Below, one piece after another: positions 60,930 to 64,000 of a stretch of 64,000 nt of DNA. Below the pieces are notes generated by a model. The model saw only the letters and a program-made list of their open reading frames with translations, was not told where the DNA came from and did not search any database. Made by a program: the position numbers and the translations under genes. Origin of the DNA: Straminergon stramineum. Taxonomy: Eukaryota; Streptophyta; Bryopsida; Hypnales; Calliergonaceae. The stretch is taken from contig OY987268.1 of NCBI GenBank assembly GCA_963920665.1, positions 19,718,501-19,782,500 of the forward strand. Direction: 5' to 3'. How positions within the stretch are numbered: position 1 is the first letter of the stretch; the number at the start of each line of letters is the position of its first letter.

Positions 60930-62294
60930 GCAAAGAAGTCACTAAGACTGGGCTTGAGAAGGAGAGATCTAGTTGAGAGGAATAGAGAGATGGGGCTCAA
61001 GTTATTGCAATTGTGAAATGAAGCATGGATGGGAGAAGTATGTAAATAGTTTAACACAAGGCCATTAGGGGAATAAAAAATAATAATAATAAATAAGGTC
61101 AAGTGTTTAAAGGCAAAGCAACCCAAAAGTTGATTGGATTACTTTAAAAGCAAGATGTTAGAGATATTTAATAGGAATTTATGATATTTATGTCATTCTT
61201 TCCATTGGATTCTATAATTAATTAGAGGTCAATTAGTAGTAGTAAAAGTCAAAGGTTGCAACTTCAAAGATATAATAGAAAAAGTACAAAGAAAGTACAA
61301 AATATAGAAAAATAATTTGAAGAAATATAGAAAAGGATGAAGAAGAAAGATAAGTTGAAGGACAAGTAGATCATTGGTTACTACTCATACAACCATTGTA
61401 AACTCGTTATTTAAGCAATACCAAAAGTCCAAGAAAATCAACAAAAATGGAGTAAGATGGATACTATGAAGCAATCACAATAATGATAAAGGAAGATGGA
61501 ACCATGCTATCAATGGAATTGGAGGTATGTGTCTAACTTTTTCCTTTAATGATTTGATTTTTCTATAAAAGTACTAATTAAAGTTGGAAGCTAACCAATT
61601 AATTCAAGCCTTTAGGCATTTGCCCAAATCCAACTTTGAATTTAGAATCAATTAGTTAATTTCTGAAGGTGTCCAGAGACATTTTAAACTTAAAAAAAAA
61701 ATTAAAAAAATAGAAGGATATATGCATGGATGAAGTTAAATAATCAAAGAAATTAGTTTTGGATGAAAAGGAGTAAAAATCATCCGTATAACATCAAAAA
61801 GAATATTTAAATCTAGATAAAAGTAAAAAATAAAATTCCTCCAAAATTCAATTTGGAATGGTAGGTTAGTAGAAAAAATTGGATGAAGTTTTAGAATGCC
61901 AATTAGAGGCCAAACTTCATCCATCCATAACTTGTGATAGGAACATCCAAACCTAAAGTATCTTCACATTTTAGGAAGTTCATTTTATCCTCTACAGCCT
62001 AAAATAATTAAAAACATAAAAATAACAAGTTTAAATTTTAAAAATCAAAGTAGTAGTCAATGAATAGATGGTCAATGCAAATCTTTTGAAGACAACTAAG
62101 AAACATTTGAATTTAGAATTACATAGGAGATCTTTAGAGGATTTCATAAATATCTTACACTTGGAAAATAAAGCAATAGCTAAGGAGATAGAGTAGAATG
62201 AAATTTAGTCTTAAACAATTCTAGTTTTATATGAAAGTTGTAATCATCAATCCAATTCAAGTGGAATCAAAACCTCAGAAATTAGAATCAACCT
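60930..62294. other. AT-rich spacer, no gene seen
   Basis: A-rich, short frames only; no defined element. Confidence 0.45.
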
Positions 62295-62298
62295 TTAA

Positions 62299-62867
62299 TC
62301 CCTAAATGTCCAAAATCATTTGTAGAATTGACGATTTGAGAAAAGTCATTATAAAGTTCAATTTGGAAGCAAATTTTGGAATTGCTATACAAATAGTTGT
62401 AGACTTTGGTTTGAAGATTCTATATGCATCGTTAGATTCACTAGTGCTATCACCATTCTTTCTTTATAAATTTTGAAAGAGAAATTTCAAAATTCCTTCA
62501 AAATTTGATTACAAGAAAAATATTATCATTTTTTGAGTAAAAATTTGTTGGAATAGATTGGAAATGAGGTTCTCTTGTCATGGTGATATTTTGAAATTTT
62601 TGTGTTCTTAAAATTTATGACCTCATTTGGACAAATCTAATTTTGAACTAAAGTCAATGCAATTTGACCACTTGATATCCTTGCACATTTGTAATTTTAG
62701 AAAAATAAATATAGTCTAGTATTACCAAATTCAACCCTTAGATTGGATAATAACTTGATAAAGTATCTCCACAAATTAGGATAACTTTCATCCATGCAAT
62801 TAGGAGGATGTAACTCAAGTTTCAATCTGTTCATCATCCAAAAAATGGATGTCGGAGCGCTTAGGGG
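62299..62867. mobile_element. TTAA-flanked, piggyBac-like MITE (element 5)
   Basis: TTAA occurs on both sides (62295-62298 and 62868-62871). The left end is TCCCTAAATGTCC and the right end on the minus strand is CCCCTAAGCGCTCC. 569 bp, with interior unlike elements 2 and 4 and no transposase frame. Confidence 0.65.
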
Positions 62868-62871
62868 TTAA

Positions 62872-64000
62872 CAAAATTCCAAATGTAGAAGTGACTTTGG
62901 ACCAACAAAGTAAGAAAAATTAGTAGATGAAGTTTGTTAGAAAAATTTAGAAGTAGACCTTCATCTGCATATAACTTTTGATAGCAAAGTCCAATTAAAG
63001 TGTGTCTTATCATTTTAGAAAGGGCATGCAATGCTCTACAACTGAGGTTAATTGGAAATAAGATTTGATTAAATTTTCTTTGAAAGCCCAGATTTTTGGC
63101 CCATATTGGCCAAAACTAACCAAAACTTCTAACTTTTGAAGGTTACATTGTTTTAATTTGACGTTCTGACTATTTAGGATTTTGCATCACACAAGACTTG
63201 TCCATTGCTTAGAAGGCCAATATGACAACACCTAAACACCCATTCTAGGATTCAAAGTTTAATTGAGATGGGAAGAACCTAGTTGTGCTCACTTTATCTC
63301 AAGGATGGAAATATATTGCTCACATGAGTGACTTGCTAGCACTTGTTGGCGTGGGCAATTGCAATGCAACTAGTAGCAATGTTGTTAGAACAACTCTAGT
63401 GCATGAGCAAAAATAGGTATAATACCAAAATTTTCCAATAATGGAAGATAGACCTCATTCTGTTTTAGTGATTTTTAAGAAAAAATTGACCCAATGCAAA
63501 GCCAACAATCCGAACCTCAAATGGACTTTCTCCACATTATAAAGAGACAAAGAGGAAAGATTCTACATTAAAAGAAGACCTTCCCTTCAAAAATGGAAGT
63601 TCCAATTTATTGGCACATATAACAAAGCCTGAAAAAGGTATGAGAAGTATGATTTTTCTTATTGTGAATTAATTTGCCAAGCTTGAGAAGGAAAATGGTC
63701 GGGCTGGGAATAAAGTTAGGGAGACCAATACCAGTTGCATTGGGGCATGTTTTTCTTAGTTACCCTATCATTATGTTGTTGGCATGGTGGGTTTGGGTTG
63801 CATTGGAACAAGGACTTTTTTTTCATTTTTTATGAAGCGCCAAAGTGGTGATATAAATGTTATAGTTGTGCTCCAAATTTGAAAATACATCCACATATTG
63901 GATACAAAGTATTACTTAAGCACATATCACAAGTCCATAATAGTCTATTTTCATCCACAATTTGGTGACATCATCCAAGATTTTTTTTTAATTTGAAGTT
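62872..64000. other. AT-rich spacer to the window end, no gene seen
   Basis: Nothing coding or structured could be supported here. Confidence 0.45.

Noticed and set aside
60872..60946. Helitron 3' end
   Set aside because: The hairpin is good but CTRR is about 36 bases away rather than directly downstream, and no TC 5' end was identified.
1..64000. tRNA, rRNA, CRISPR array, LTR retrotransposon or viral insertion
   Set aside because: I scanned for T-loop-like GGTTCRA blocks, regular direct-repeat/spacer arrays, paired LTRs and integrase or capsid frames and found none I could support; diverged copies could have been missed by eye.

Overview
The window is nuclear DNA from a land plant. The genes carry spliceosomal introns with GT/AG borders, the gene set is plant-like (UPF1 with a long SQ/TQ tail, L-ascorbate oxidase, proteasome beta-1, COP9 subunit 5), and the long AT-rich spacers are full of foldback elements. 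Mostly short introns and a retained SMG1-type UPF1 tail would suit a bryophyte or other seed-free plant, but I cannot place the species from this sequence alone.

Layout. 1-2.6 kb: AT-rich, no gene. 2.68-3.29 kb: diverged duplicate of the UPF1 5' flank. 3.78-5.12 kb: two-exon gene for a truncated mitochondrial-type group II intron maturase/reverse transcriptase with a presequence-like N-terminus. 6.5-7.86 kb: the UPF1 5' flank itself, interrupted by a 499-bp foldback element. 7.86-18.13 kb: UPF1, 25 coding exons, 1273 aa; every exon phase closes. Its first intron holds degenerate tandem copies of the end of exon 1. 21.6-24.6 kb (minus): ascorbate oxidase-like multicopper oxidase, 3 exons, 625 aa. 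28.4-33.1 kb: several repeat systems, including five palindromes spaced exactly 51 bp apart. 34.35-36.10 kb: unrecognised multi-pass membrane protein, 3 exons. 36.58-39.10 kb (minus): proteasome beta-1 (PBA1), 9 exons, 227 aa, convergent with the membrane-protein gene. 42.34-45.99 kb: CSN5, 6 exons, 377 aa, with a tandemly duplicated 5' flank. 46.5-57 kb and 61-64 kb: AT-rich repeat territory. 57.8-60.9 kb: a cluster of partial genes (FAM86-type methyltransferase, alpha/beta hydrolase, exportin-1, ribophorin II).

The intact genes are unrelated housekeeping functions: mRNA surveillance, protein degradation, cullin deneddylation and apoplastic ascorbate oxidation. I see no operon-like logic. 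The interesting part is the genome dynamics: (i) a UPF1 promoter/leader duplicate in front of a maturase gene; (ii) a splice-donor-containing exon end multiplied inside UPF1 intron 1; (iii) at least six elements with TTAA flanks and CCC(C/T)-type termini that look piggyBac-like, unexpected in a land plant; (iv) a 51-bp-phased palindrome array; (v) a gene-fragment island. All exon coordinates were derived by hand from reading frame, splice sites and remembered family sequences; no database search was run.
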